Source: Streptomyces barkulensis
GTDB taxonomy: Bacteria > Actinomycetota > Actinomycetes > Streptomycetales > Streptomycetaceae
DNA: 64,000 nucleotides
Direction of reading: 5' to 3'
NCBI RefSeq assembly: GCF_002843305.1
Contig: NZ_PGSG01000090.1
Span: forward strand, 1-64,000
A program made the translations under genes and the position numbers. The notes beneath the pieces were generated by a model that searched no databases, had not been told where the DNA came from, and was given only the letters and a program-made list of their open reading frames with translations. Shown here in pieces: positions 18,559-27,646 of the stretch (positions are counted from its first letter, which is position 1; every line of letters begins with the position of its first letter).

Positions 18559-19113
18559 TCACTCGCCCGAGAGCAGCTTGACCGGGTCGAGGGTCTCCTC
18601 GCCCTTGGACCAGTTGCAGGGGCACAGCTCGTCGGTCTGCAGGGCGTCCAGGACCCGCAGGACCTCCTTGGGGTTACGGCCGACGGAGCCGGCGGTCACC
18701 ATGGTGAACTGGATCTCGTTGTTCTGGTCGACGATGAAGACGGCGCGCTGGGCGTAGCCGTCCTCGCCCTCGACGCCGCAGTCCCGCATCAGCTCGTGCT
18801 TGGGGTCGGCCAGCATCGGGAAGGGCAGGTCGCGCAGGTCGGCGTGGTCCTTGCGCCAGGCGTGGTGCACGAACTCCGAGTCGCCCGAGACACCGAGGAT
18901 CTGGGCGTCGCGGTCGGCGAACTCGTCGTTCAGCTTGCCGAAGGCGGCGATCTCGGTCGGGCAGACGAAGGTGAAGTCCTTCGGCCAGAAGAAGACGACC
19001 TTCCACTTGCCCTCGTAGGTCTTGTGGTTGATCTGCTCGAACGCCTTGTCGGCGTCGAGGTCCACACAGGCGGTCAGATCGAACTCGGGGAACTTGTCAC
19101 CGACAGTGAGCAC
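18559..19113 (-). CDS. ahpC: Peroxiredoxin AhpC
   Basis: The 184-aa 2-Cys peroxiredoxin has the peroxidatic motif FTFVCPTE (Cys51) and a resolving Cys in ELCPCNWSKGEE. It reduces hydrogen peroxide and organic peroxides. GTG 19113 is preceded by AAGGAG (complement of 19119-19124). It is the first gene of ahpCD and divergent from oxyR, whose product should activate it from the shared operator at 19185-19221. Confidence 0.97.
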   Translation of the reverse strand: MLTVGDKFPEFDLTACVDLDADKAFEQINHKTYEGKWKVVFFWPKDFTFVCPTEIAAFGKLNDEFADRDAQILGVSGDSEFVHHAWRKDHADLRDLPFPMLADPKHELMRDCGVEGEDGYAQRAVFIVDQNNEIQFTMVTAGSVGRNPKEVLRVLDALQTDELCPCNWSKGEETLDPVKLLSGE

Positions 19114-19184
19114 GCTCGCTCCTTGTTGCGTGGAAACGCCCCATGGCGGGGCTTTCCTGAGGGTTGGACGCGATCCACACTGCC

Positions 19185-19221
19185 ATAGCCCACATTGATC
19201 ACAGAAATAGCTAGACTCACT
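19185..19221. promoter_or_regulatory. OxyR-type operator between ahpC and oxyR
   Basis: The sequence reads ATAG-N7-TGAT-N7-ATAG-N7-CACT, four tetranucleotide elements with exactly the 7-base spacing of the classical ATAG/CTAT OxyR tetramer site. Two of the four elements are perfect and the other two are degenerate. A direct CATTGATC repeat (19192-19199 region and 19223-19231 region) overlaps it. Its position between the divergent genes supports joint control. Confidence 0.6.
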
Positions 19222-19245
19222 GGCATTGATCGGAGGTGGTTATCA

Positions 19246-20268
19246 GTGGCCCTGTCGGCACACAGGCCGCGCCGGGAGTCCCGCGGACACCCCCAGCAGG
19301 GGACGGCGCCCCACGGCCGGCGGACCCGCCGGCCCACGCTGTCCCAGTTGCGGGCGTTCGCGGCCGTGGCGGACAACCTTCACTTCCGGGAGGCCGCCGC
19401 GGAGATCGGGATGAGCCAGCCGGCTCTCTCGGGCGCCGTCGCGGCGCTGGAGGAGTCGCTGGGCGTGAGGCTGCTGGAGCGTACGACCCGAAGAGTACTG
19501 CTCTCACCGGCGGGTGAGCGTCTGGCGTCCAGAGCCCGGACAGTGCTGGACGCGGTGGAGGACCTGCTGGAGGAGGCGGAGGCGGCGCGCGCCCCCTTCA
19601 CGGGCGCGCTGCGACTGGGAGTGATCCCGACCTGCGCCCCCTATCTGCTGCCGACGATCCTGAGGCTCGTTCACGATCGCTATCCGGCACTGGACCTGCA
19701 GGTGCACGAGGAGCAGACCGCCTCACTGCTCGACGGCCTGGTGGCCGGGCGGCTCGACCTGCTGCTGCTCGCGGTGCCGCCCGGCGCGCCGCAGGCCGCG
19801 GGCGCCGGCGGGGTGGAGACGGTGCCCCTGTTCGACGAGGACTTCGTGCTGGTGACCCCGTCCGGACACGAACTGGCCGGCCGGGACCGTCTGCCCCGCG
19901 AGACGCTGCGCGGTCTGGAACTGCTGCTTCTGGACGAGGGGCACTGCCTGCGGCAGCAGGCCCTGGACGTGTGCCGGGAGGCCGGGCGGACCGAGGGGGT
20001 GCCGGCCACCACGAGCGCGGCGGGGCTGTCCACCCTGGTCCAGCTCGTCGCCGGCGGCCTGGGCGTGACGCTGCTGCCGCGCACCTCGCTGCACGTGGAG
20101 ACGGAGCGCAACGAACTGCTGGCGACCGCGTGCTTCGCCGACCCCGCGCCCGCGCGTCGGATCGGCCTGGCGATGCGGGCGGGAACGGCCCGGCGGGACG
20201 AGTTCGCGGTGCTCGCCAAGGATTTGCGGGAGGCAATGCGTCCGCTTCCGGTGCGCCTCGTGGACTGA
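19246..20268 (+). CDS. oxyR: LysR-type peroxide sensor OxyR
   Basis: The product (340 aa) has an N-terminal winged helix (LSQLRAFAAVADNLHFREAA, MSQPALSGAVAALEESLG) and a LysR effector domain. The redox motif GHCLRQQALDVC places two cysteines nine residues apart, matching the Cys199/Cys208 pair of E. coli OxyR. GTG 19246 follows GGAGG at 19232-19236; the frame is open back to 19195, but that would place the start inside the operator. It oxidises to a disulfide under peroxide stress and activates the adjacent ahpCD. Confidence 0.95.
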   Translation: MALSAHRPRRESRGHPQQGTAPHGRRTRRPTLSQLRAFAAVADNLHFREAAAEIGMSQPALSGAVAALEESLGVRLLERTTRRVLLSPAGERLASRARTVLDAVEDLLEEAEAARAPFTGALRLGVIPTCAPYLLPTILRLVHDRYPALDLQVHEEQTASLLDGLVAGRLDLLLLAVPPGAPQAAGAGGVETVPLFDEDFVLVTPSGHELAGRDRLPRETLRGLELLLLDEGHCLRQQALDVCREAGRTEGVPATTSAAGLSTLVQLVAGGLGVTLLPRTSLHVETERNELLATACFADPAPARRIGLAMRAGTARRDEFAVLAKDLREAMRPLPVRLVD

Positions 20269-20533
20269 CGGTGCGCCGGATGCGCACCCCGGCCCGGCCC
20301 GCCGCACGTCACGCTGCGCACACGGCGGCCGTACGCCCTGCCGGGCACCTCCGGAAGGGTGCGCGGCGGGCCGTCCGGCCGTACGCCACCGTATGCATAA
20401 GCGTGCGCACAGTGGGTAGAGCCGATGCATCGTCTCTCGTACGGCCGCAGCGCGAACTGCCGTGCGCAGCAAGGCGGGTCAGGGTGACTCAATCGAAAGA
20501 TCGAACAGCCGTAGCCGTCGTCAGGAGTGGACC

Positions 20534-20893
20534 GTGCTGCAAACGCCGCATCAGTCTCCGCAGGCCGCCGTCGTCCCCGTCCAGCGCACCTCATCGCGCG
20601 AGCAAACCGGACCGTGGCACTCCGAGGCGGTCTGCCGCAGGGACGAGGCCGGCCTGTTCTTCGCGCCCTCCAAGGAGCCCACGGCGGCCCGTCTTTCGCG
20701 CGAACAGGCGGCCAAGCGGGTCTGCGCCCGCTGCCCGGTGCTCGTCGAGTGCCGTGAGCACGCGCTGCTCCAGCCCGAACCGTACGGAGTGTGGGGCGGG
20801 CTGACCGCGGCCGAGCGCAGAGTGATGCTCGCCCGCCGCCGTCGCCGCGACGCCGAGCTGGGGCAGCCGGCCCAGGTGTCCCGTATCGCCTGA
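20534..20893 (+). CDS. WhiB-like iron-sulfur transcription factor
   Basis: The 119-aa product has the four WhiB cysteines (WHSEAVCRRDE, then VCARCPVLVEC with C-x2-C-x5-C spacing) and the GVWGG turn, followed by a basic tail ARRRRRDAE. WhiB-like proteins carry a 4Fe-4S cluster and act with the primary sigma factor in development and redox response. GTG 20534 follows AGGAG at 20523-20527. It resembles the wblI-like paralogue next to glpX in other streptomycetes, as I recall it; no symbol is assigned. Confidence 0.92.
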   Translation: MLQTPHQSPQAAVVPVQRTSSREQTGPWHSEAVCRRDEAGLFFAPSKEPTAARLSREQAAKRVCARCPVLVECREHALLQPEPYGVWGGLTAAERRVMLARRRRRDAELGQPAQVSRIA

Positions 20894-20924
20894 CGGTTCC
20901 CGCCGTACCCCGGCCCCGCCCCGC

Positions 20925-20950
20925 GGCGGCGGGCCCGGCGGCCCGCCGCC
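20925..20950. terminator. Bidirectional terminator between whiB-like gene and glpX
   Basis: A 10-bp stem (GGCGGCGGGC with GCCCGCCGCC) has a 6-base loop between convergent genes. Confidence 0.65.
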
Positions 20951-20957
20951 GGGCGCG

Positions 20958-21992
20958 TCAGCGGGCCCGGTCGAAGTCGACCGCGCTGTAGGCGCGCAGT
21001 TTCGACAGCTTGTGGGTGGAGTCGATCTGGCGGATGGTGCCGGACCTCGACCGCATCACCAGGGACTGGGTGGTGGCCGTCTCCGCGCGGTAGCGCACCC
21101 CCCGCAGCAGGTCGCCGTCGGTGATGCCGGTGGCGACGAAGAACACGTTGTCGCCGCTGACCAGGTCGTCGGTGGTCAGGACGCGGTCCAGATCGTGACC
21201 CGCGTCGACCGCCTTGTGCCGCTCCTCGTCGTCCTTGGGCCACAGCCGGCCCTGGATCACACCGCCCAGGCACTTGATCGCGCAGGCGGCGATGATGCCC
21301 TCCGGTGTACCGCCGATGCCCAGCAGCAGGTCCACGCCCGTGCCCTCGCGGACGGCCATGATCGCGCCCGCCACGTCGCCGTCGGAGATGAACTTGATCC
21401 GGGCGCCGGACTCCCGGACCTCCTTGACGATGCCGTCGTGGCGCGGCCGGTCGAGGATGACGACGGTGACGTCCTCCGGCGTGCCGCCCTTGGCCTTGGC
21501 GACCCGGCGGATGTTGACCGCCGGCGGGGCGGTGATGTCGACGAACTCGGCCGCCTCCGGGCCGGTGGCGAGCTTGTCCATGTAGAACACGGCCGACGGG
21601 TCGAACATCGAACCGCGCTCGGCCACGGCCAGCACCGACACCGCGTTGCCCATGCCCTTGGCGGTCAGTGTCGTGCCGTCCACCGGGTCCACGGCCACGT
21701 CGCACTCCGGGCCGGTCCCGTCGCCCACGCGCTCGCCGTTGTAGAGCATCGGGGCCTCGTCCTTCTCCCCCTCGCCGATGACGACGACGCCGTTCATCGA
21801 GACGGTGGAGACCAGGGTGCGCATCGCGCGGACGGCCGCCCCGTCCGCGCCGTTCTTGTCGCCGCGGCCGACCCAGCGGCCCGATGCCATGGCGCCCGCC
21901 TCGGTCACGCGGACGAGTTCGAGGGCGAGGTTGCGGTCGGGTGCCTCGGGGCTTACTTCGAGCTGGGAGGGAAGGTGGTGGTGATCGGTCAT
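20958..21992 (-). CDS. glpX: Fructose-1,6-bisphosphatase class II
   Basis: The 344-aa product carries GlpX landmarks: GRGDKNGADGAAV near the N-terminus, VVIGEGEKDEAPML, the metal motif VDPVDGTTLTAKG and LLGIGGTPEG. It is the main gluconeogenic FBPase of actinobacteria. Start ATG 21992; the preceding bases on that strand carry a GAAAGGTG site. Confidence 0.97.
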   Translation of the reverse strand: MTDHHHLPSQLEVSPEAPDRNLALELVRVTEAGAMASGRWVGRGDKNGADGAAVRAMRTLVSTVSMNGVVVIGEGEKDEAPMLYNGERVGDGTGPECDVAVDPVDGTTLTAKGMGNAVSVLAVAERGSMFDPSAVFYMDKLATGPEAAEFVDITAPPAVNIRRVAKAKGGTPEDVTVVILDRPRHDGIVKEVRESGARIKFISDGDVAGAIMAVREGTGVDLLLGIGGTPEGIIAACAIKCLGGVIQGRLWPKDDEERHKAVDAGHDLDRVLTTDDLVSGDNVFFVATGITDGDLLRGVRYRAETATTQSLVMRSRSGTIRQIDSTHKLSKLRAYSAVDFDRAR

Positions 21993-22143
21993 CGTGACGC
22001 ACCTTTCTGCACGTCTGTACGGCGTCCGAACGCGACGGCCGAAGTGTTGAGGGTGCCTTCGACCCTATCCGGAGCAGTGGCAAAGTGAGCAGGCTGCCCC
22101 ACGGATGAGCGCGATGGGGGTGGTGGTCCGGGCGGAAACGGGC

Positions 22144-22806
22144 ATGGGGGACGATGGAGGCGTGGCAAGCACGGAGAACAAGCGCGGTAGGCAGACGGCC
22201 CGGGACATGGTGCTGTCGTTGCTGGTGATCCTTCTGGGTGCGGGGTTCGTGTACCTGCTCGTCCCGCACGACGACTCACTGGACCCGGTGCGTCCGATCA
22301 GCTACGACGTGGAGCTGGTCACGGCGCGGCGCGCGGCGCCGTACCCGGTGGCGGCGCCCGCGGGGCTGCCGGACACCTGGCGCGCGACCTCGGTGAGCTA
22401 CAAGCGGCAGAGCGACCTCGGGGCCGTGTGGCACCTGGGCTTCATGGACCCCGGCGACCAGTACGCGGCCGTGGAGCAGAGCGACGGCGAGCCGGAGAAG
22501 TTCATCAGGAGCGTCACCCACGGCGCGGAACCGGCCGACCGCACCCAGACGGCCGGCGGCGAGGAGTGGGAGCGCTACGAGGGCGCGAAGTACGACGCGC
22601 TGGTCCGGCGGGAGTCCGGGGTGACCACGGTGGTGACGGGCACCGCGCCCTTCGAGAGCCTCACGCGGCTGGCCGCCGCGCTGGAGGCGGAGCGGGCCGG
22701 GGAACCGGGGGAGAGCCCGGAGGAGAGCGGAGAGGCCGGGGCGGGCGGTGAGCCGGGTGAGCCGGGTGAGTCCCAGGAGACCACCGGGGCGCCCGGGAAG
22801 GACTGA
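22144..22806 (+). CDS. DUF4245 membrane-anchored protein
   Basis: The product has a single TM helix (DMVLSLLVILLGAGFVYLLV) near the N-terminus. The extracytoplasmic DUF4245 domain (RPISYDVELVTARRAAPYPVAAP, LPDTWRATSVSYK, WHLGFMDPG) is followed by a Gly/Glu/Pro-rich tail with EPGEPGE repeats. Function is unknown; the gene sits between glpX and xseB in actinobacteria. The start is uncertain: ATG 22144 is used, GTG 22162 lies too close to GGAGG, and ATG 22105 is the outer limit. Confidence 0.8.
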   Translation: MGDDGGVASTENKRGRQTARDMVLSLLVILLGAGFVYLLVPHDDSLDPVRPISYDVELVTARRAAPYPVAAPAGLPDTWRATSVSYKRQSDLGAVWHLGFMDPGDQYAAVEQSDGEPEKFIRSVTHGAEPADRTQTAGGEEWERYEGAKYDALVRRESGVTTVVTGTAPFESLTRLAAALEAERAGEPGESPEESGEAGAGGEPGEPGESQETTGAPGKD

Positions 22807-22884
22807 GCGGAAGCACCGGCCGGCGGTGGGCGGCGTCCCCGCCCGCCGTGCGCGGCAGCGCCCGGACCGCCCGGGCCGTCCCCG

Positions 22885-23193
22885 TCACTCCCGCCCGTTC
22901 GCGGCTCCCGCGCCGTCCGCCGCCCCCTCGTCGTCCTCGGCGACCCCGTCGGCGGTGCCGTCAGCGGTCCCCTCCCCGTCCTCGGCCAGCACCGCGTCCA
23001 GCCGCGCACGGGCGCCCTCCAGCCGGCGGCGGCAGACCGCGGCCAGCTCCTCGCCCCGCTCCCACAGCGCCAGCGACTCCTCCAGCGTGGAGCCGCCCGC
23101 CTCCAGCCGGCGGACCACGGCGACCAGCTCGTCGCGCGCCTGCTCGTAGCCCATCTCCCCGGCCGGCGGGGCATCCGTGCTCGTGTCTGTCAT
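22885..23193 (-). CDS. xseB: Exodeoxyribonuclease VII small subunit
   Basis: The 102-aa product contains the XseB core MGYEQARDELVAVVRRLEAG, STLEESLALWERGEELAAVCRRRLEGA (about 14-60). An acidic, Gly/Ala-rich tail with tandem GTADG motifs follows. The small subunit decorates XseA to build the single-strand DNA exonuclease. It lies 40 bp downstream of xseA in the same operon. Confidence 0.95.
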   Translation of the reverse strand: MTDTSTDAPPAGEMGYEQARDELVAVVRRLEAGGSTLEESLALWERGEELAAVCRRRLEGARARLDAVLAEDGEGTADGTADGVAEDDEGAADGAGAANGRE

Positions 23194-23233
23194 GCCGCTC
23201 AGCCTAGTGTCGGGTCCTGACAGCGAGGCTTGC

Positions 23234-24454
23234 TCACTCCTCCTCGCCGCGCCGCGCGACCACCGTCAGCTCGCCGTCGGCCACCCGGGCGCGCAGCCGC
23301 TCGCCGTCGGCCACCTCCCGCGCCGTCCGCACCGCGCTCCCGTCGGCCCGCTGCAGCACCGCGTAGCCGCGTGCGAGCGTCGCGGCGGGGGAGAGGGCGA
23401 CGACCCGGGCGGCGGTGTGCTCCAGCTCCGCCTCGGCCCGCGCCAGCAGATGCCCGAACGTCCGGCGGGCGCGGTCGAGCACCGCCGCGACCTGCTCCTC
23501 GCGCTCGGCCACCATCGCGTGCGGCCGGGCCATCACCGGGCGGCTCATGGTGTCCGCCAGCCCCCGCTCCTGCCGCTCCAGCATCCCCTCGACCGCCCGC
23601 AGCGCCCGCTCGCGCAGCTGCCGCACCCGCTCCAGCTCCTCGCGCACGTCCGGCACGACGTCCTTGGCGGCATGGGTGGGCGTACGGGAGCGCAGGTCGG
23701 CGACCAGATCCAGCAGGGGGGTGTCCGGCTCGTGCCCGATGGCCGAGACCACCGGGGTGACGCAGCCGGCCACCGCCCGCACCAGCCGCTCGTCGGAGAA
23801 GGGCAGCAGATCCTCCACGCTGCCGCCGCCCCGGGCCACGATGATCACGTCCACGGCCGGGTCGGCGTCCAGCTCCCGCACCGCGTCGATCACCTGCGGC
23901 ACCGCGTGCACGCCCTGCACGGCCACGTTGCGCACGGCGAAGCGGACCGCGGGCCAGCGCTGCCGCGCCGTCTCCAGCACGTCCCGCTCGGCCGCGGAGG
24001 CACGGCCGGTGACCAGGCCGACCAGACCGGGCAGGAACGGCAGCGGCTTCTTCCGCTCGGCCGCGAACAGCCCCTCGGCGGCCAGCGACCTCTTCAGCTG
24101 CTCCAGCCGCGCCAGCAGCTCGCCCATCCCCACCGGCCGGATCTCGCCCACCCGCAGGGAGAGCTGACCGCGCGGCGCGTACCACTCCGGCTTGCCCAGC
24201 GCCACGATCCGGGCGCCCTCGCCCACCACGTCCGCCACCTTGTCGAAGACGGCGCGGTAGCAGGTCACGGTCAGCGAGACGTCGTAGGAGGGGTCGCGCA
24301 GGGTCAGAAACACCATTCCCGCGCCGGGGCGCCGGGAGAGCTGGGTGATCTGCCCCTCGACCCACACCGCGCCCAGCCGGTCGATCCATCCGCCGATCAG
24401 CCGCGACACCTCGCCGACGGGGACCGGCGCCTCGGGCGACGTGTTGAGAGCCAT
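23234..24454 (-). CDS. xseA: Exodeoxyribonuclease VII large subunit
   Basis: The 406-aa product has the N-terminal OB fold (about 10-105, VWVEGQITQLSRRPGAGMVFLTLRD). The catalytic domain (about 110-340) includes DVIIVARGGGSVEDLLPF and PVVSAIGHEPDTPLLDLVAD, and a helical C-terminus follows. It degrades single-stranded DNA from either end in repair. ATG 24454 has GGAAGGAGG region sequence on its upstream side. Confidence 0.96.
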   Translation of the reverse strand: MALNTSPEAPVPVGEVSRLIGGWIDRLGAVWVEGQITQLSRRPGAGMVFLTLRDPSYDVSLTVTCYRAVFDKVADVVGEGARIVALGKPEWYAPRGQLSLRVGEIRPVGMGELLARLEQLKRSLAAEGLFAAERKKPLPFLPGLVGLVTGRASAAERDVLETARQRWPAVRFAVRNVAVQGVHAVPQVIDAVRELDADPAVDVIIVARGGGSVEDLLPFSDERLVRAVAGCVTPVVSAIGHEPDTPLLDLVADLRSRTPTHAAKDVVPDVREELERVRQLRERALRAVEGMLERQERGLADTMSRPVMARPHAMVAEREEQVAAVLDRARRTFGHLLARAEAELEHTAARVVALSPAATLARGYAVLQRADGSAVRTAREVADGERLRARVADGELTVVARRGEEE

Positions 24455-24559
24455 GGAAGGAGGCTAGCGGCACCCGCCGACAACCGGGGCCCGCCCGCCT
24501 GTCGGCCCGCCCGTCCCGCCCCGCCGGGCGCCCGCGGCCCGGGCCCGTACGATGGCCCC

Positions 24560-25540
24560 ATGACTGCTACGACCGCACGCCGGGTCCTCCTCGCCGCGCC
24601 CCGCGGCTACTGCGCGGGCGTCGACCGCGCCGTGATCGCCGTCGAGAAGGCGCTGGAGCAGTACGGCGCGCCGATCTACGTGCGCAAGGAGATCGTCCAC
24701 AACAAGTACGTCGTGGAGACCCTGCGGAAGAAGGGCGCGATCTTCGTCGACGAGACGGAGGAGGTGCCCGAGGGCTCCATCGTGATCTTCTCCGCCCACG
24801 GGGTCGCCCCGGTCGTCCACGAGGAGGCCGAGCGGCGGAAGCTGGCGACCATCGACGCCACCTGCCCCCTGGTGACCAAGGTCCACAAGGAGGCCGTCCG
24901 CTTCGCCAAGGACGACTACGACATCCTCCTGATCGGCCACGAGGGCCACGAGGAGGTCATCGGCACCAGCGGTGAGGCCCCCGACCACATCACGCTGGTC
25001 GACGGCCCCGGGGACGTGGAGAACGTCGAGGTGCGCGACCCGGAAAGGGTCGTCTGGCTCTCCCAGACCACGCTGTCGGTCGACGAGACGATGGAGACGG
25101 TCGACGCGCTCAAGGAGCGGTTCCCGGCGCTGATCAGCCCGCCGAGCGACGACATCTGCTACGCCACCCAGAACCGCCAGACCGCGATCAAGCAGGTCGC
25201 CGCCGAATCCGACCTGGTCATCGTCGTCGGCTCGAAGAACTCCTCCAACTCCGTCCGCCTGGTCGAGGTCGCCCTCGGCGCGGGCGCGAGGGCCGGCCAC
25301 CTGGTCGACAACGCCTCCGAGATCGACGAGGCATGGCTGGAGGGGGTCGCCACCGTCGGCGTCACCTCGGGCGCCTCGGTGCCGGACGTGCTGGTCGAGG
25401 GCGTCCTGGAGTGGCTGGCCGAGCGCGGCTACGGCGATGTGGAGGTCGTCCAGCCGATGGAGGAGAAGCTGACCTTCTCCCTGCCCAAGGAGCTGCGCCG
25501 GGACCTGCGGGCCGAGGCCGGGAGCAGGGCCGCCGGCTAA
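24560..25540 (+). CDS. ispH: 4-hydroxy-3-methylbut-2-enyl diphosphate reductase
   Basis: The 326-aa product has the three iron-sulfur cysteines (GYCAGVDRA at Cys18, IDATCPLV, and DDICYATQNR) and the conserved SSNSVRLVEVA segment. It makes IPP and DMAPP in the last step of the MEP pathway. It is divergent from xseA; the TAA stop overlaps the convergent DUF6542 gene by 4 bases. Confidence 0.97.
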   Translation: MTATTARRVLLAAPRGYCAGVDRAVIAVEKALEQYGAPIYVRKEIVHNKYVVETLRKKGAIFVDETEEVPEGSIVIFSAHGVAPVVHEEAERRKLATIDATCPLVTKVHKEAVRFAKDDYDILLIGHEGHEEVIGTSGEAPDHITLVDGPGDVENVEVRDPERVVWLSQTTLSVDETMETVDALKERFPALISPPSDDICYATQNRQTAIKQVAAESDLVIVVGSKNSSNSVRLVEVALGAGARAGHLVDNASEIDEAWLEGVATVGVTSGASVPDVLVEGVLEWLAERGYGDVEVVQPMEEKLTFSLPKELRRDLRAEAGSRAAG

Positions 25541-26241
25541 CCGGCGGGCTGCTCCCCGGCATCCCCGGCCCTCGCGCCGGCGGAGGCGGCCGGGGCCGCG
25601 GGCCGCTCCCGCGCCCCGTCCCCACCCCTTCCGGCCGCAGCCCTTCTCACCCCGCGGGGCCCGGCACGCCTGGTGCCGGGCCTGCGGCCGGCCCGCCCGC
25701 GGGCGACTGCGACGGCCACGGCGGTCAGGGTGCCCCCGTAGAGCCATCCGGCGTGTACGGCCAGCGCGGTCACCAGCTCCACCAGCCGGTCCGCAGGCCC
25801 GCCCGAGCCCGCGCTGACGAAGACCAGCCCGGCGGTGAACGCGATCGGCGCGGCGATCGGCGCGGCGGCCAGGTCGGCCGGGCGCACCCACAGCGCGCAC
25901 ACGGCGCTGACCAGTACGAAGGAGATCCCGTAGACGGCGGGCCGGCCGTCCAGCAGCAGCGCGTCCAGCCCGCCGGCCAGCAGCATCGCGCCCGTGGCCA
26001 GCAGCCCGCAGCCCAGCCCGGTCAGGCGCGCGCCCGGCGGCCACTCGCGCCGGGCGTCCCGTGTGGCCCGTGCGGCCCGGGCGTCCGTGCGGAGCGGGCC
26101 CGGAGCGGGCCGCTCCGGCGCGCTCCGGCGCGTGCTCTCCCCGGTTTCGGGGGACGAGCCGGTTTCGGGGGACGAGGACGAGGACTTCGTCGTCCGGCGT
26201 CGCGGACGGAGACGGGGGATGCGCGCACTGTGTTGCTCCAC
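25537..26241 (-). CDS. DUF6542-type small membrane protein
   Basis: The product (234 aa) has a basic, Ser/Glu-rich N-terminus (RLRPRRRTTKSSSSSPETG and a repeated PETG). Four hydrophobic helices (about residues 70-180) follow, including LTGLGCGLLATGAMLLAGGLD and AVYGISFVLVSAVCALWV. An Arg/Gly/Ala-rich cytosolic tail ends the protein. The family is conserved beside ispH and ychF in streptomycetes; no function is known. GTG 26241 is chosen because upstream codons run into the ychF promoter region. Confidence 0.7.
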   Translation of the reverse strand: MEQHSARIPRLRPRRRTTKSSSSSPETGSSPETGESTRRSAPERPAPGPLRTDARAARATRDARREWPPGARLTGLGCGLLATGAMLLAGGLDALLLDGRPAVYGISFVLVSAVCALWVRPADLAAAPIAAPIAFTAGLVFVSAGSGGPADRLVELVTALAVHAGWLYGGTLTAVAVAVARGRAGRRPGTRRAGPRGVRRAAAGRGGDGARERPAAPAASAGARAGDAGEQPAG

Positions 26242-26313
26242 CGCACCAACGTAGGCCGGGCACCGGCCCGGAGCCCGGGACGGACACGCCAGGGCCGCCC
26301 TTTGGAGTGCCCG

Positions 26314-26350
26314 TAGACTGGTGGATCGGCCCCCATCCGGGCCGGTCCAC
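26314..26350 (+). promoter_or_regulatory. ychF promoter -10 and 5' UTR hairpin
   Basis: A -10-like TAGACT (26314-26319) is followed at once by a 12-bp stem with one G-U pair (26321-26332 with 26339-26350). A hairpin at the very 5' end of the transcript could stabilise the mRNA. No good -35 is visible. Confidence 0.4.
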
Positions 26351-26380
26351 CAAGATCCTCTCGCTACGGGAAGTCGCCAC

Positions 26381-27469
26381 GTGTCGCTCACGATCGGAAT
26401 CGTCGGCCTGCCCAACGTCGGCAAGTCGACCCTGTTCAACGCCCTGACCAAGAACGACGTCCTGGCGGCCAACTACCCGTTCGCCACCATCGAGCCGAAC
26501 GTCGGCGTCGTCGGCGTCCCCGACTCCCGGCTCGCCCGGCTCGCGGAGATCTTCGGCTCCCAGCGCGTCCTGCCCGCGACCGTCGACTTCGTCGACATCG
26601 CCGGCATCGTGCGCGGCGCGAGCGAGGGGGAGGGGCTGGGCAACAAGTTCCTGGCGAACATCCGCGAGTCGGACGCGATCTGCCAGGTCATCCGCGCCTT
26701 CGACGACGAGAACGTGGTCCACGTCGACGGCAGGGTCTCGCCGAGGGACGACATCGAGACGATCGACACCGAGCTGATCCTCGCCGACATCCAGACCATC
26801 GAGAAGGTCCTGCCCCGGCTCCAGAAGGAGTCCCGGATCAAGAAGGACGTCCAGCCCAAGGTCAAGGCCGTCGAGGAGGCCAAGGCCATCCTGGACGAGG
26901 GCCGCACGCTGTTCTCGGCCGGCATCGTCCAGGGCTCCGAGCGGGCCGAGCTCCTGCACGACCTGCACCTGCTCACCACCAAGCCCTTCCTCTACGTCTT
27001 CAACGTCGACGAGGACGAGCTGACCGACGAGGCCTTCAAGGAGGAGCAGCGCAAGCTGGTCGCCCCGGCCGAGGCGATCTTCCTCAACGCCAAGCTGGAG
27101 TCCGACCTCGCCGAGCTGGACGAGGACGAGGCCCTGGAACTGCTCCAGTCGGTCGGCCAGGAGGAGCCGGGCCTGGCCACCCTCGCCCGCGTCGGTTTCG
27201 ACACCCTCGGCCTCCAGACGTACCTGACGGCGGGCCCGAAGGAGGCCCGCGCCTGGACGATCAAGAAGGGCGCCACGGCCCCCGAGGCGGCCGGCGTGAT
27301 CCACACCGACTTCCAGAAGGGCTTCATCAAGGCCGAGGTCATCTCCTTCGAGGACCTGGTCGAGACGGGCTCGGTGGCCGAGGCCCGCGCCAAGGGCAAG
27401 GCCCGCATGGAGGGCAAGGACTACGTGATGCGCGACGGCGACGTGGTGGAGTTCCGCTTCAACGTCTGA
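26381..27469 (+). CDS. ychF: Redox-regulated ATPase YchF (OLA1)
   Basis: The 362-aa product is exactly family length. It has the G1 motif GLPNVGKST, DIAGIVRGASEGEGLGNKFL and a TGS domain at the end (ARAWTIKKGATAPEAAGVIHTDFQ, VMRDGDVVEFRFNV). It hydrolyses ATP, binds ribosomes and modulates translation and oxidative-stress responses. GTG 26381 is followed directly by the conserved SLTIGIVGLPN. Confidence 0.96.
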   Translation: MSLTIGIVGLPNVGKSTLFNALTKNDVLAANYPFATIEPNVGVVGVPDSRLARLAEIFGSQRVLPATVDFVDIAGIVRGASEGEGLGNKFLANIRESDAICQVIRAFDDENVVHVDGRVSPRDDIETIDTELILADIQTIEKVLPRLQKESRIKKDVQPKVKAVEEAKAILDEGRTLFSAGIVQGSERAELLHDLHLLTTKPFLYVFNVDEDELTDEAFKEEQRKLVAPAEAIFLNAKLESDLAELDEDEALELLQSVGQEEPGLATLARVGFDTLGLQTYLTAGPKEARAWTIKKGATAPEAAGVIHTDFQKGFIKAEVISFEDLVETGSVAEARAKGKARMEGKDYVMRDGDVVEFRFNV

Positions 27470-27480
27470 TACGTCCGGTG

Positions 27481-27522
27481 AAAGGCTGTCTGACTTGCGG
27501 CGGAGCGAGTCGGGCAGCCTTT
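27481..27522 (+). terminator. ychF terminator
   Basis: A 15-bp stem with two G-U pairs (AAAGGCTGTCTGACT at 27481-27495 with 27508-27522) ends in CCTTT. Confidence 0.85.
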
Positions 27523-27646
27523 GCGGTCCACGCAGGGTCCGCGAGGACTCCGCGGTTGCTCCCTGCTGCCGTCACTGCTATGCCCCTCGGGACCGCGGGC
27601 CGGTCTGTGTCAGGGCCGTGATCAGCCAACGAGAGAGGAGATCGGG

